Shown here: piece by piece, positions 10,611-23,831 of the stretch | Position numbering within the stretch: position 1 is the first letter of the stretch | Layout: every line of letters begins with the position of its first letter | Source: Acestrorhynchus altus | Lineage: Eukaryota; Chordata; Actinopteri; Characiformes; Acestrorhynchidae | DNA: 64,000 nucleotides | Assembly (NCBI GenBank): GCA_034509495.1 | Contig: CM067503.1 | Span: 27,024,976 to 27,088,975 of the forward strand | Direction: 5' to 3' | The notes under the pieces: generated by a model | Told to the model about the DNA's origin: nothing | Databases searched by the model: none | What the model saw: only the letters and a program-made list of their open reading frames with translations | Translations under genes and position numbers: made by a program

Positions 10611-13430
10611 GAGGATGCACTGTAAAAGTAGTGTAAAAGAAAATAGATTTTTAACTGTAAGAGATGTAAATGGAATGTGTTACTCCTACTGCTGCCTGAG
10701 CTCATACTTCACCATGACTCTGTAGAAGTAAATCTAAAAGAGAGGAATTCCTGTTGGGCAGCCATCCAAACACACACTCTCAAACACAATCACATTCATT
10801 CATAAACCTTAGACACCTCTGCACAAAACAGACACACTTCATACCCACTTATTCACCCACACCCCAGATGTTTTAGTGTATTACTTTTAATTTGGACATT
10901 TTAATTGAGAAAGCTCTTTCTCTGTTTACTACTGCCACCTGCTGGTTTTCACAGGAACAAATCATTCTCCACATACTGGCAACCAACAAAAGGTATGGCA
11001 ATTTACTTTTATTATTTTCTCAAAATGTATCTGCAGTCATTTACATACATGAATACTGCATTGAGTTTATAAATGTACAGAAGGAGGCAGAGAGATGCAC
11101 TTTGCTTCCACAAAGCAACATAAAATATGAAAGTATTGTCATTCCTTCATACATGAAGAGAAAGTGTGTTAATATGTTCCATACATGGTTTAGAATCCAC
11201 TCTTCCTTAAGTGTCTCTATGGTTTATTTACAGAATAAATATATATATCGCACATGCTGTTTAAACATCTTATTCATATATATAACAACTTGCTTATTCT
11301 TATATATACAACAAATACTGATCTAACAAGTTTCAGCTACGTGTGAGCATCAGTACTGTACAGTCGCATGAGGGAGATTTTGGTGCTTTCATGAGGCTTC
11401 AAACAAACTCCAGTTTTCATCTCTCATCAATGTTAACAAATAATTTACAGGTTTACACAGCTAATTAATCCAATAACATTCTAGACTTTGGTTTTCTAAA
11501 ATTTACTCTCAAATTATAAAGCAGATGATGAGTATAAAATGAGTATATACTATTATACATATTTAACATATTTAACAACAAAAAAACAGTATTTTTCAGT
11601 GCCTACTATTATTATTTCTTAAAAACAAAACATTAAGCATTAGGTTAAAATGTTCAGATGCAATTAATAGTGATATGGATTTACCTTTATACAGCTTTAT
11701 ACAAGTAAGACTTCAAACCCGACAAACACTCCAGTTTCTCTGGTACACTCTCTTATTGCATACTCATGACAGTTTTGGTCAAAGCAATGAATAAATGGGG
11801 TGGACATTATATCATCTTCAATTTCAAAACATTAACAAATACTTAAAATATGTCCATGTTGACCTGTTTTCAAACCAGTTAAAAACAAAACAAAACTCTA
11901 GATATTCATATATCAGTATAGAGTATAAAAATAAACATGTTTTGCTGAAAACACACTAATTGTGGCCTTTATTTTTCCATCCAAACACTGAATACTTTGG
12001 TTGTTCTCTAATTTTCTGTTACTTGCTTTGCAAAATGTCTATGCATCCTCATAGCCAAAGCATATGGATTGGTTTGCCTTTCACTGATTATTCAGGTAAA
12101 GCTCTTCAGCCTCTTCCAAGTATAAGTCTGAGGCCAGCACTGATTAAAAGGATGCTTTTGCAGAGTCTTTGAGATGTGAAGTGACCAAAGAAGCACTGGA
12201 GAGCTGAATGGTGCCGCAAGCAGTGAGCAAAAGGCTTTCAAATTTAGGCTTACTAGAAAGTGGCCTGGGAAAGCTTTCTCACACAACTTACAGACTTGGC
12301 ACAGTGCAGACTGCAGCTTTGGCCTCTATTTGCAGTGGGCACAGCTAGTAATTTACTTTAAGCCAAGACACTGGGCCTCCCTCTATTGGCTTAGTTGTGT
12401 TATAGCACACAACAGCTGGTAGGATGTTTGAAGCAAAAAAGTTCAACACTGTGACTAACACTTAACTCTGGCCCACAGTGTCAGAGTTTACCAGTCTTTA
12501 GAAGCATCAAGAGTGCTGGACTTCCACACTACTCATTACAGTGGTATTGTTGGGATGAATGCCATAGAAGAACTATTTCAGCACAGTTTAATGCATGGTT
12601 CTGGTTGAAATACAGTGTTTTCCCACATGCTTGAATTTGCTACAATGTAGCACACAGTTGCTGACCATGGACACTAGTTATGATACATTTACTTATGGGT
12701 GCTTTTTATAAAAGAGCAGAAAACACAAACTCATAACATAAGCCAGTGGAAATTATATTGTGAGTTAAGCAGTGTTCGGTTTTAGTTTCTACTGGGAAAA
12801 TGTGTGTGGTATGTGATCCCAAGCTATAGAAGACGCAGATTAGATTGGAAAGCCTTGGAGGAAAGGTTGTACTTTGTAAAGTCAGTTGCATAAGCTTATG
12901 CTCCGGTAGGCTAGTAATGTGTATTATGTAAGTAAATGTATACATTCGGTCAAATTAATAAAGCACTTGACATTATAAAACTTCACTTCAAGTCCAGTAA
13001 TGGAAAAGTTGCATATTATGTAATGAAAAATGTCCAATAGTACAAATCTCCATCAGCTTACACCTTACTTTCCTCCTGAAGGAGTTTTCTAATTGCAGTG
13101 ACTGATGTGCAGTTTTAGTTTGAGTAAAAATAAGTTAGGCCAGTATACTATCCTGCTTATTTCCTAGCAATGGAGTGGCCATCTTTGTGGAGCAATTGAT
13201 ATAGATTACAACACAGAATTAGTAATATAAGTGCAGGTATAATATGTTCATGTGCCACGATAATAGATAAATGAGTAGGATTTCACTTAAACAACAGTGT
13301 AAATCCTCCCACTTTTGCACCCAACTCGCAATCACCTCTTATACAGCAAACAGTGTTGACAGCAGCTTGCACAGACGTTCAGTGTGAAAACAGCTTAAGG
13401 GTCGCCTGCTGTTGTTTCCCCTCCTCATAC
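10611..13430. other. no gene recognised
   Basis: AT-rich, without clear repeats. The 144-codon frame at 10892-11326 is open but has no recognisable domain or coding bias and is treated as chance. Part of this region could be a long tns3 3' UTR on the minus strand, but nothing shows it. Confidence 0.4.
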
Positions 13431-13439
13431 ATGTTTTCT

Positions 13440-14711
13440 CCTCAAACATCTACACACAATACCCCACAATGACAAAGTGAGAAAAAAAAAAGTTTGAAAT
13501 TTTTGCAATTGTATTAAAAATAAAAACACTACAATATAACATGTACATAAGTATTCCCAGCCTTTTCCATGACACTCAAAATTGAACAAAATTGCACAAT
13601 TGTTTCCACTGATCATCCTTCAAATGTTTCTACAGCTTGATTGGAGAAAACCTGTGGTAAATTCAGTTGATTGAACATGATCTGGAAAGGCACACACCTG
13701 TTTATACAAGGTCCCATGAAGTCTAAGGAATTGTCTGTAGACCTCAGAGACTGTATTGTATTGAGACACAGATCAGGAGGAGGGTACAGAAAAATATCTA
13801 GTGCACTGAAGGTCCCAATGAGGCCTCCATCATCCATAAATAGAAGAAGTTTGGAACCACCAGGACTCTTCATAGAGCTGGGTGCCCAGCCAAACTGAGT
13901 GATCGTGGTAGGAGGGCCTTAATTAGGGAGGTGACCAAGAACCCAATGGTCACTCTGACAGAGCTCCAACATTGCTCTGTGGAGAACCTTACAGAATGAC
14001 AACCATTTCTGCAGCAGTCCACCAATCAGCCCTGTATATAGAATGGCCAGACCAAATCCACTCGTCAGTGACATGACAGCCTGTCTCTAGCATGCCAAAA
14101 GGCAACTTAAGAACTCTCAGACCATGAGAAATATTTTAACACATTTAAAACATTTAACTTTTATACTAAATTTCAAGCATCATGTCTGGAGGATACGAGG
14201 AGGATGAGGATGCTCATCACCAAGCAAATACCATTCCTACAGTGAAGCATGGTGGTGGTAGCTGTTTTTCTGCAGCAGGGACCCAAAGACTAGTCAAGAT
14301 TGAAGGAAAGAGGACTGTAGCAATGTACAGAGACAGCCTTGATGATAACCTGCTCTAGAGCATTCTAGACCTCAGACTGGGATGAAGGTTTTCTTCCAAC
14401 CGGACAATGACCCAAAGCACGCAGTCAAGATAACAAATTAGTGGCTTCATGACATCTCTGTCCTTGAGTGGCCCAGCCAGAGGCCAGACCAAAGTATTGA
14501 GCAAAGGCGGTGAATACTAATCCACGTTATATTTTTGTTTTATTTTTTTTTCTTTCATAAAAGATTTCAAGCAAACCTTTTTCACTTTGTCATCGTGGCA
14601 TATTGTGTGTAGAATGTACAGTAAAAAAATAATTGAATCCATTTTGAAATAAGGTTATAACATAAGATGTGCATAAAGTGAAGCTCTGTGAATACTTTCC
14701 AGGTGCACAGT
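13440..14711 (+). mobile_element. Tc1-like transposon, near full length, inactive
   Basis: Left untranslated/terminal region 13440-13640 (CCACAATGACAAAGTGAGAA), then plus-strand transposase text. It starts around 13671 (SVDLRDCIVLRHRSGGGYRK then ISSALKVPM), with TIPTVKHGGGSC near 14235 and the NDPKHAVK-equivalent text near 14403, and ends CTTTCCAGGTGCACAGTATA at 14695-14713, a match to the element end at 4206. Stops and frameshifts throughout. Confidence 0.8.
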
Positions 14712-14883
14712 ATAGGTAAGAGCAGACATACAGACATTTTGATTAATATTTTAGCTAAACTGAGGTTTTTCCACCATAGACAGATGTAAGTTAATTATAC
14801 TAGCAAGCTATATTTTGCTTCATAACACTTCCTTGTATTGTAATCCCTTCTAACTGAGCATATTATACTGCTTATTCTGTATG

Positions 14884-15400
14884 TTTATTATCAATGTGGT
14901 TCTAATCTATATCTACAGACCCTCTGCTGCTCCAGATAGAAGCAACTGTTTGATTCTCTAGATTATCTATTTCATTAAGCTTTGATTGGTCAGCCACATG
15001 CTCAACATATTCTGCATCCAGCTGGTTGTTAACATTTTACAGAGCGTCACAGACACATCATAAAAATGTCAAGCTCAATGTGAAAAAAGATATTTAAAGT
15101 CACACTTTGTTTAATTGGCAACACAATCCCACTCAGGGTGACATACTGACACATATCATGTGGCAGCCCATCACAAACATATCCTTGATGAAAAGCAATA
15201 CTCCACTTCCCACTGGAATATTACTTCAAGAAACCACTGAAAGGTTGTGATAAGCTATTCTTCAATAACAAGAAGAACCTCTTTTGGGAAGGTAGAAAAA
15301 GTAGCTATGCGCTCGATTGAGAGTGAAAATGTGAGGCATATAGAGGGCACTGTGAAAAAGTAAACCATGGTACTGGGAATGTCTAATGGTCAGCATGGCT
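14884..15400 (-). other. tns3: probable tns3 3' UTR (end uncertain)
   Basis: No open frame or repeat family is recognised after the stop. The first sense-strand AATAAA lies at 14884-14889, about 510 nt after the stop, and is a candidate poly(A) signal. The true 3' end could be elsewhere: beyond this point a Tc1 relic begins at 14710. Confidence 0.35.
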
Positions 15401-15545
15401 CTACTTAGTCTTCTGAGAGCCAATCATCACCTTGGAAACAAAGTTGACGATAGCACTGGCGGGCTGCTCTGGATCATGTTCTGCAAAGAGATGACACACA
15501 TTCTCTGTGCTGCTACCACTCTTCCTTGCTACGAAGCCAAAGATC
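15401..15545 (-). CDS. tns3: tns3 terminal coding exon: PTB C-terminus and stop
   Basis: Sense strand AATACAG acceptor. It reads IFGFVARKSGSSTENVCHLF, then AEHDPEQPASAIVNFVSKVM, then IGSQKTK and stop. Human tensin-3 ends MIGSPKKV, so the C-terminus is complete. This amphipathic final helix closes the PTB fold. Confidence 0.98.
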
Positions 15546-16322
15546 CTGTATTGATATACAAGACATGCACCAGAGTGAGATGGCAAAATATAGCAATGTA
15601 ATCTAAAAAAAACAGCTATAGCAGGCAGTGAGAAAAGGAAGGAAAGACAGGTTTCAACTTACTTTGCTGACAAGCAGCCATCTTTCGTCCATCTGTGAAC
15701 AGAATATTATAGAGATAATGCTTGAGAAAGAGTAGGAGAAGAGGTGCACAAGTAATTCAGTAGACATTTCTTCCATTTGGTCAGTGCTCACTAGACCAGA
15801 TAAATAATTTTTGCATATAGTATTTATGAAGAACACATATTTCTACAAATAATTAATCAACTGACTATTATTTGCTTATATTTTTTCTTCATTATTTTAC
15901 ACACTTTGCACAATGTACCAGTTTCACTGGCAGTAGAACAGCCCCAGAACATGGTTCTATCACCACCACCACCAATGTTTAACAGCAGGTACAGTGTTTT
16001 GGAGGTTAAATGATTTATCATTCCTATTCCAAACTATTTTGTTCCTGACCATCTAAAATAATTTTTGCTTAGCTGAGGGTGACTGATTGGGCCTTCTTCC
16101 AGCCTTCTTCCTTGGGAAAGCACCTCCCAAAAACTTAGTTACAGATCAGATCTGTACTGAACTTCCTGCATTTTCTCATTGTACTGTTTGCTTGTGAATG
16201 AGAGCTATTAAACAAATCCTTTATATGGAGCAGAAAATTGACCAGTTGTAGTCAGTCATGAAAACATGATAATGTGTTTTCACTTCAGAAAAATTATGTA
16301 AGATTAGATAGATTAGATAACC

Positions 16323-16364
<42 letters not shown>

Positions 16365-19300
16365 TCTGTTTTTATAACATTTGGTTTGGTTTTATTATAT
16401 TTTGTAGGACATACTTTTAATAGTTTACAACTGCTCTTACTGTTTTACATTTTCACTGTTTTATCACTGCTTGTTGTAAAGCAGTTTGAATAAGACTATG
16501 TGCCCAAATGTTTGTGGACAACCCTTTTAATGAATGCATATTTCTCCTTCAAGCTGCATCCATAGCTAACAGATGGGGCATAAAGTCCCTCGGCATTGAG
16601 CTGCGGAGCAGTCGAACAATGTTGTCTTGAATGATGGAGCTCCATCTAGAACTTTTGGGACGTGATTTGGAAGTGATTTGGAAAGCATCCAGCAATGCTC
16701 TAAAATCTAGTAGATTCCCTGGACAACAAGAACAAGCACTCCGACAAAAATAGGAAAACGCTTTGAAATATCCTTGATTTTAAAAATTAATAAGCAGATG
16801 TCCAAATATGTTTGTCCATATATTCTATGTTTGAAATGTACAGCACCAAAAATCACAATCCTCATTATCAGTTCACTGATTGTAAACTAACAGTTGCAGT
16901 TTGGCTATCTTTGCTGTCATGGGTCCACCTCTGTGAAGAAATGTATGTATTATAATTACCTTCTATCTTGAGGGTCCAGGGCACAGAATATGACCGTGTT
17001 GACAGCATAGTGCCTTCTGAAGAACAGTCTGTGAACACATTATGTATAGAGGGACTCAGTGTAAGCCCTTAAGAACATAAGTAGCTGTTTCAAGGTAAAT
17101 TATAAGATTCACATTGTAAGCCTGTCTCAGCATATGATGTGTATCTACTGAAAGCTGCTACGTGAATGTTTATTTTTGGTGCACGATCTAAGTGGATCAG
17201 GGTGTGGTCATGTCTACTTGAGTAAGCAGAGCACTCATTGCAAGTGTGTGTGAAAGAAATTCATCTCTAACTGTGAAAGTAGCTGATGAGTCACATAATA
17301 TATGTGTATGTGTTTTTGTGCGGTGACTTGCTTGTGATTCAGTGAGGTAAGACAGTATTCCATCCGGGAGTGTCATTTTGTTTTGAAAGAGGTTGTAAAC
17401 ATGCTAGTTTTGCCTGGTGGTCTTGTACTATGTATGTGTGGATGTGGGTGTGTAAGAATGACATACTTCCTCTGGTTGTCGGTTAGCGTGATGCCCTGTG
17501 CAGACACTTTGAAGTGGACAATTGTGGAAGTGGCTGGAGGGTTCTGACTGAGAATTACTGAGGAGGCCTTCTGAACAGCCTGCACTCCAGTCAGAGACTC
17601 TAACTCCACACTGCCCAGGAACCACACATTACAAGCTGGAAATACACACACATACACATAAGAATGAACAGAAATGAAAACAGAAACAAGTAAAAAAAAT
17701 GAGAGAGAGCGAGAGAGAAAATTCCACAGAAAATTATCACCTATCATTTAGCCATGCATATCCAAACATTTTATACAAAAGACCTTATACAGTTTTGTTC
17801 AAAATTATTCAACCCCCAATGCTGTAAAGGGTTTTAGAGTTCAATTCAATGTACATTTGTATCTGTGTTCATAATGAAATCTTATATTTCTTCATTGACA
17901 CAATTATTTAACCACTTAAATACTACCACTCTTAAGCACAGAGGTTAATTTAAGTGTTTCCAATCAGGTATTGAAAACACCTGTGCATGTCAATGAGCAG
18001 CAAGCAAGCATAACGAGCACCAATCAGGCGGATTTAAAATGGTGGAGATACTCAGCTCCATGTAGACATTTACTGGTGTTTCCAACATGGTGAAGTCAAG
18101 AGAATAGTCCAAGAAGACAAGAGAAGAGGTGATTTCTCTTCACAAGAAAGGCAATGGTTATAAAAAGATTGCAAAGATGTTAAACATCCCAAGAGACACC
18201 ATTGGAAGTATAATTTGCAAATTCAAGGCAAAGGGCACTGTGGAAACGCTACCTGGTTGTGACAGAAAAAAAATGCTGACAGATGCTGTCCAAATGTCAC
18301 TTGGAGGCTGAATAAAATTGATGATGATGTAAGCATAGAAAAAAACATTTGTAGTTATTTCACAATAAATGTTAAATGGCATTTGTCTAATTTACAAGTG
18401 CCTCTTTGACTTAATTGTAAACAAGATAAATGAAATGAACAAAATAAATGTCAAACTTGCTAAAATACTTCTTTTCAGTGGGGGTTGAATAATTTTGAAC
18501 ACACTGTATATCATTCCATGTGCATAACTGGATTAAAAAGAAGGAATTGGTCAGGGTCTGTTTTTAGATGTGTTACCTTGTATATAGTATTATATAAAAA
18601 ATAATATGTGGCTTTAAAAAAGTATTCCACATGGGAGTAAAATCCCACTAAATCAAACATGGAAGAGCACTAATATCAAACAAACCTGCTCCTTGTTTTA
18701 GGAGCTCTGTTGCTGAGTTTGTGGAAGTCTGTTGTTGAGACTCATTAAAGTCCTCCAGAGGATCTGTAAGACAGAGGGAGTGAAAGAAAGAGACAAGGGC
18801 AATGAAATTATATTGATGAGTGCAGAGAGGTGCATCTCATAACTCTCATAAAACTGACAGAATGAAGTATACAGCGCCCTCCATGATTATTGGCAGAAGC
18901 ATAATCTCACTCTGAAAAAAAATAGAAAAAAGTAACCTTCAACCCAAGTGAAAAATAAAGAAGGAAAAAATCCTGACTAAGAAATAATTACTTCCCATAA
19001 AATGACCTGTTACACAATTATTGACACCCTTAACAATTTCTTGTGAACAAAATGTATTTGAACCATTTGTGTCATTTCTACTGTAGTTTATAAAGTGGCT
19101 CAAAGTATCTAGGAACTTCATCACATCCTGTTTCCCTGGGGTATAAATATGGTGTTCCACAGATTTCTCTTACTCTTAAACATGGGAAAGACAAGAGAAT
19201 ACACTATTCAAGTAAGGCAGATGTTTGTTGACCTTCATAAATCAGACAATGGCTACAAGAAAATAGCCACTCACCTGCAGATGCCCTTGCAGTGGAGGAA

Positions 19301-22300
19301 AAAAGTATTTGATCCCCCACTGATTTTGAAAGTTTGTACTAATAATTAAACAAATAATTAAACAGTCTATGATTTATATGCTGGCTTCGTTTTAACAGTG
19401 AAAGATGGAATATCAAAAAGAAAATCTAGAAAAAGAAAAAATATTTAAATAAGTATTTGATCCCCTAAAAACCATGACTAATGTTGGCTCCCACAGAGCA
19501 CTGACACTCCGTAATCTCAGTGAAGTTGTTACCTGCATGAGAGACACCTGTCCCAAAAAAAGCCACCTGCCAACGGACTCAGTGACACCCCCACAGCTCC
19601 ACCATGGGCAAGACTAACTTGCTGTCTAAAGATGTCAGGGACAAAATTGTTGACCTACACAAGGCTGGAATTGGCTACAAAGTCATAAGTAAGAAGTTGG
19701 ATGAGAAGGTAACAATTCAATATTCTGAAATGGAAGAAGTACAACATTACTGTCAATCGACCTAAGCATGGAGCTCTATGCAAGATATCACCTTGTGCAG
19801 TCTCACTGATAATGAGAAAGGTTAAAAATCAGCCAAGAACTACACAGGAGGAGCTGGTTAATGATCTCAAGGCAGCTGGGACCACAGTCTCCAAAAGAAA
19901 AAACATTGGTAATACACAGAGACAGTTTAAAATCCTGCAGTTCACACAAGGTTCCTCTGCTCAAGAAGGCTCTTGAGCTCAACTCGACGTGTTTGGAGGA
20001 AGAAAAATACAGAAGTTGACCCTAAAAACACCATCCCCACCATTAAGCATGGTAGTGGAAGTATTATGTTTTTGGGGTGTTTTTCTTCTAAGGGCACAGG
20101 CCAACTTCATCACATCTACGTGAAGATGAACATGGCCATGTATTGCAAAATCCTGTGTAACAACCTCCTTGCCTCTGCCAGGGCACTAAAAATGGGTCAT
20201 GGATGGGTCTTCCAGCACAACAACGACCCAAAACATATAGCCAAGGTCATGGAATGGCCTAGCCAGTCTCCTAACCTCAATCCCATTGAAAATCTATGGA
20301 CAGAGCTGAAGCTTTGCGTTTCCAAATGCATGCCTAAAAACCTTAAGGATTTGAAGATGATCTGCAGACAGGAGTGGGCCAAAATTACTCCTGAAGTGTG
20401 TGGAAACCTTATAAAAACTAGAATAAATGTCTGACTGCTGTGCTTGCCAACAAGGGTTTTGCCACCAAGTATTAAATGATGTTTTACTAGAGGGTCAAAT
20501 ACTTATTTCCTTAAATTAAATTAAAGAAAAATTAAAAAAAAAAATTTCTCATTTCATGTAATTTTCTCAGTTTTGATATTGTATGTATCACTGATAAAAT
20601 AAAGCTGCCATCAAATTATGAGACATTTCATTTATTTTTTTGTATTAAAGCTTTTAAAGTCAGTGGGGGATCAAATACTTATTTCCTCCACTGTATATAC
20701 AGAGCAATCATCATAAATTTCAAAACATCTGCAAATGTGACAAACAAGCCTGGAAGAGGAGGCACGTGTATCTTCCACCACGCACAGTGAGAAGGATGGT
20801 GGTAAGAGAAGTAAAAAGTTCTCCAAAGCTCATTGAAAGAAAATTGAATCAAATGGTAGCGTCTTGGGGTTACGAGGTTTCCCAAACAACCATGAGGCGC
20901 TGTCTACATGCCAACAAGCTGTTTGGGAGGCACGCATGGAGAAAGCTTAAACGGGTGGAGCCAAGCAGTACTGGGATTTTAACTGGGACCATGTGCTTTG
21001 GTCAGATGAGACCAAGATACAGCTTTTTGGCAACAAACACTCTTAGTGGGTCTGGCATAACACCAAGGATGAGTATGGAGAGAAACACCTCATGCCCACT
21101 GTTATGTATGGGGGAGGATCAGTGATGCTGTGGGCCTGTTTCTCCTCCAATGGACCTGGAAACATTGTAAGGATACATGGGATCATGGAAATTTCAGGAC
21201 AATTTGAATCAGATTCTGGTGGCCTCTGCCCGAAAGCTGAAGATGGGTCGTCACTAGGTCTTTCAGCAAGATAATGACTCTAAACATGTGGCCAAATCTA
21301 CTCAACAATGGTTTACAAGGCACAAAATCAAGTTCCTCTTATGGCCATCTCAGTCCCCAGACCTCAACCCAAGCTGAAGAGGAGAATGCAGAGGAGAAGA
21401 CCCAGGACTCTCGCATCTTGTGAAGAGTTATAGAATAAGATTAAGTGGTGTCTTGTTGGCAAAAGAATGTTGTACAAAATACTAACACCAGTAGTGCCAA
21501 TAATTGTGGCACACATGATTTAATTCAAAAGATTAATTTACTGTGATTGTTTTCCCAAATAAAGGCACTTGAATTAAAGACTAGATTTTTCTCTTTTTGT
21601 TAATATTTTTTTGAAGAATTTATTAAAAGCCAAAGAACACTTCTTAAACAGGTGTGCCAATAATTATTGTAGACATACATCATTCATCCATTCACATGTA
21701 TGAATCTGTTCTGCAATGGAATAAGTTTGGTATCCTGCCAAAAAGCACAGTTAATGTGAGGTGGTTTGGTTAAGTTTACTTTACATTTCTTTCATTTTGC
21801 ACTTCTTTTAGAGCTCAACATTGCAGCATTGCAGTGTTATTTTGTAAAGTTAAGAGGTTATTAATAAAAGGTCTATTTTATGTGTATACTGTTTAAGACT
21901 TTTGTGACGTTCCACAGTTAAACCTACACAATTACATGGGCCATTAAAATACTGTTTAACTGTTTGGACCATATACAAATTCATAAAGCTCCTTAATATC
22001 AGAACTTCATTATATGAATAGCCCCTAATAGGCACCCACACACGCATCACATTGCAGTACCTCGGCTAGGGATGATTAGTTTACAGGGCAAAGCCAGTGG
22101 TGTGATGGAATGCTGGCAAACAAGAGCCGTCAGACTTCCTGTATTAACAGGAGAAAGAAACATATTACTTACATTAGCAGTTTACTTGGTTCATATATAA
22201 AACATAGTTGTAACAACAAATGATACTGAAAACCTGTGTGAAATTAACATAGCCTGGCCTCTAGAGGGAGCTGCTGGTGTTGAAAAATCTCAGAGAACAG

Positions 22301-23762
22301 CTCAAGCTGCACAACAGAGCTGCACAAAAGGATTAATATACTGCTGTATTGTTGCTTTATTGTTGTCTGATATGCTTTTTAAAACAGTGTGCTATGAAAA
22401 TGTTGTGCTTTGAAAAAATGTTTTTGTTTTTTTTTGTTTGTTTGTTTTCTGCCATGCCAAATGTTCTACTCTGAAATTTATATATCTTTAAACTATAGAT
22501 CTCTCTAACTTCAGGTAAGGTCATATCATAAACATGGGTTCCTCTATTTTAACTCAAAGAAAATACTCCACATAACAGTAAGAACACCAAAACAACACTG
22601 AAATATGTTTTAAAATAGTTTTGCTTGAAAGACTAACTAAAACAGAAAAGAAAATTTGTTCAACCCCATAATCTGAACTGCACTGGAAATCTGTATGTAT
22701 CTTTCTAGTGCATGCAGTGCATGGATATTTCACCAGGGAATAGATACTTATCACAAATTTAGATAAATATCAAACTCAAATATATCAAATATAATGCACT
22801 TTGCTTTAACGAGATAAACCTTTAAATGTTACCTAACCATTACTTTAATCCAAAACTGAAAGTAAATTCTCAAGCTAACTTGAACCTAACAGTTTTCAAC
22901 AATTTGAGAATGCTTAGCTAATGGGATTGGATTGAAACATTGATGGAAAAAAAAAGAAAACTCTCAAATGAGACTGTTCGGGATGAACAGTGTCATTTGA
23001 AGCTGTCCAGCACCATAAGGACAGCCTTATGGTGCTGCTGAGGTTGGCTGCCGTCGTGACTGCTTTACAGTCGTAATAAGCATTACCCTACATGTTGTAC
23101 TTGTACAACTGTGTGCATGACAAATAAACAGACCATTGAATTAGAGAATGGATCAGAGGATGAAGTAGAGGGCTTATTTGTTTAATGCAACCTATATAAG
23201 ACTAATACTGTGTTAATTATAAATAAATTATTGAATTTATACATACATACCAAAGTAGGGTTCATTAGGACAGCCTTTAAGCCTCACTCCTTTCTGTGTA
23301 CACTCTATGAGGAAGTGCCGTACAAGCTCATTGGTCAGATCCCCCACTGCACATACAGACAGGAAACAAATCCTTACTTACAAAAAGAATGAGTCACAGC
23401 TGTTCAGTAGGGTTATCGTTTATGGCACTAAGAATGGATGCTTTGTTTTAGAGATGTCATTTTTTGGATGGTAACTAAGCTTTCACGGCTGTAATTGCAA
23501 AATTGCTTGCATTCCCTTCTCCTGTAACCAGCATTTACCCATTCCGAAATCACCAGAATTCCCACTAGAAATGAAAACTCATTCTTGCTCAAAAACACAT
23601 GGTAAATGTGCAAGGGTCTCTCTTTCAAAAAGCATTATTGGATATTTATACACACACACTCATGCACGCATGCACGCACACACACACTTCTTCCCATAAT
23701 GCTCCACCCTTCCCAATAAAGCCTCCATAAATGAGCTTGTAGATGGTGACAAGGATCCAAGC

Positions 23763-23831
<69 letters not shown>

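Larger units (their letters stand above)
18870..21676 (+). mobile_element. outer Tc1-like transposon split by a second one
   Basis: The left end CAGCGCCCTCCATGATTATT at 18872 and right end TGCCAATAATTATTGTAGAC at 21653-21672 are imperfect inverted repeats. Transposase pieces: 19183 onward MGKTREYTIQVRQMFVDLHK; after the interruption 20766-21125 RTVRRMVVREVKSSPKLIER and HANKLFGRHAWRK; 21092-21274 GGGSVMLWACFSSNGPGNIV; then LFQQDNDSKHVAKSTQQWF-like text near 21262. Frames are broken several times. It lies in the tns3 intron between the exons at 18763 and 22061. Confidence 0.85.

Noticed and set aside
10892..11326. 144-codon plus-strand ORF
   Set aside because: AT-rich, low-complexity composition rich in F, I and Y, no domain, no splice or promoter context; probably chance.
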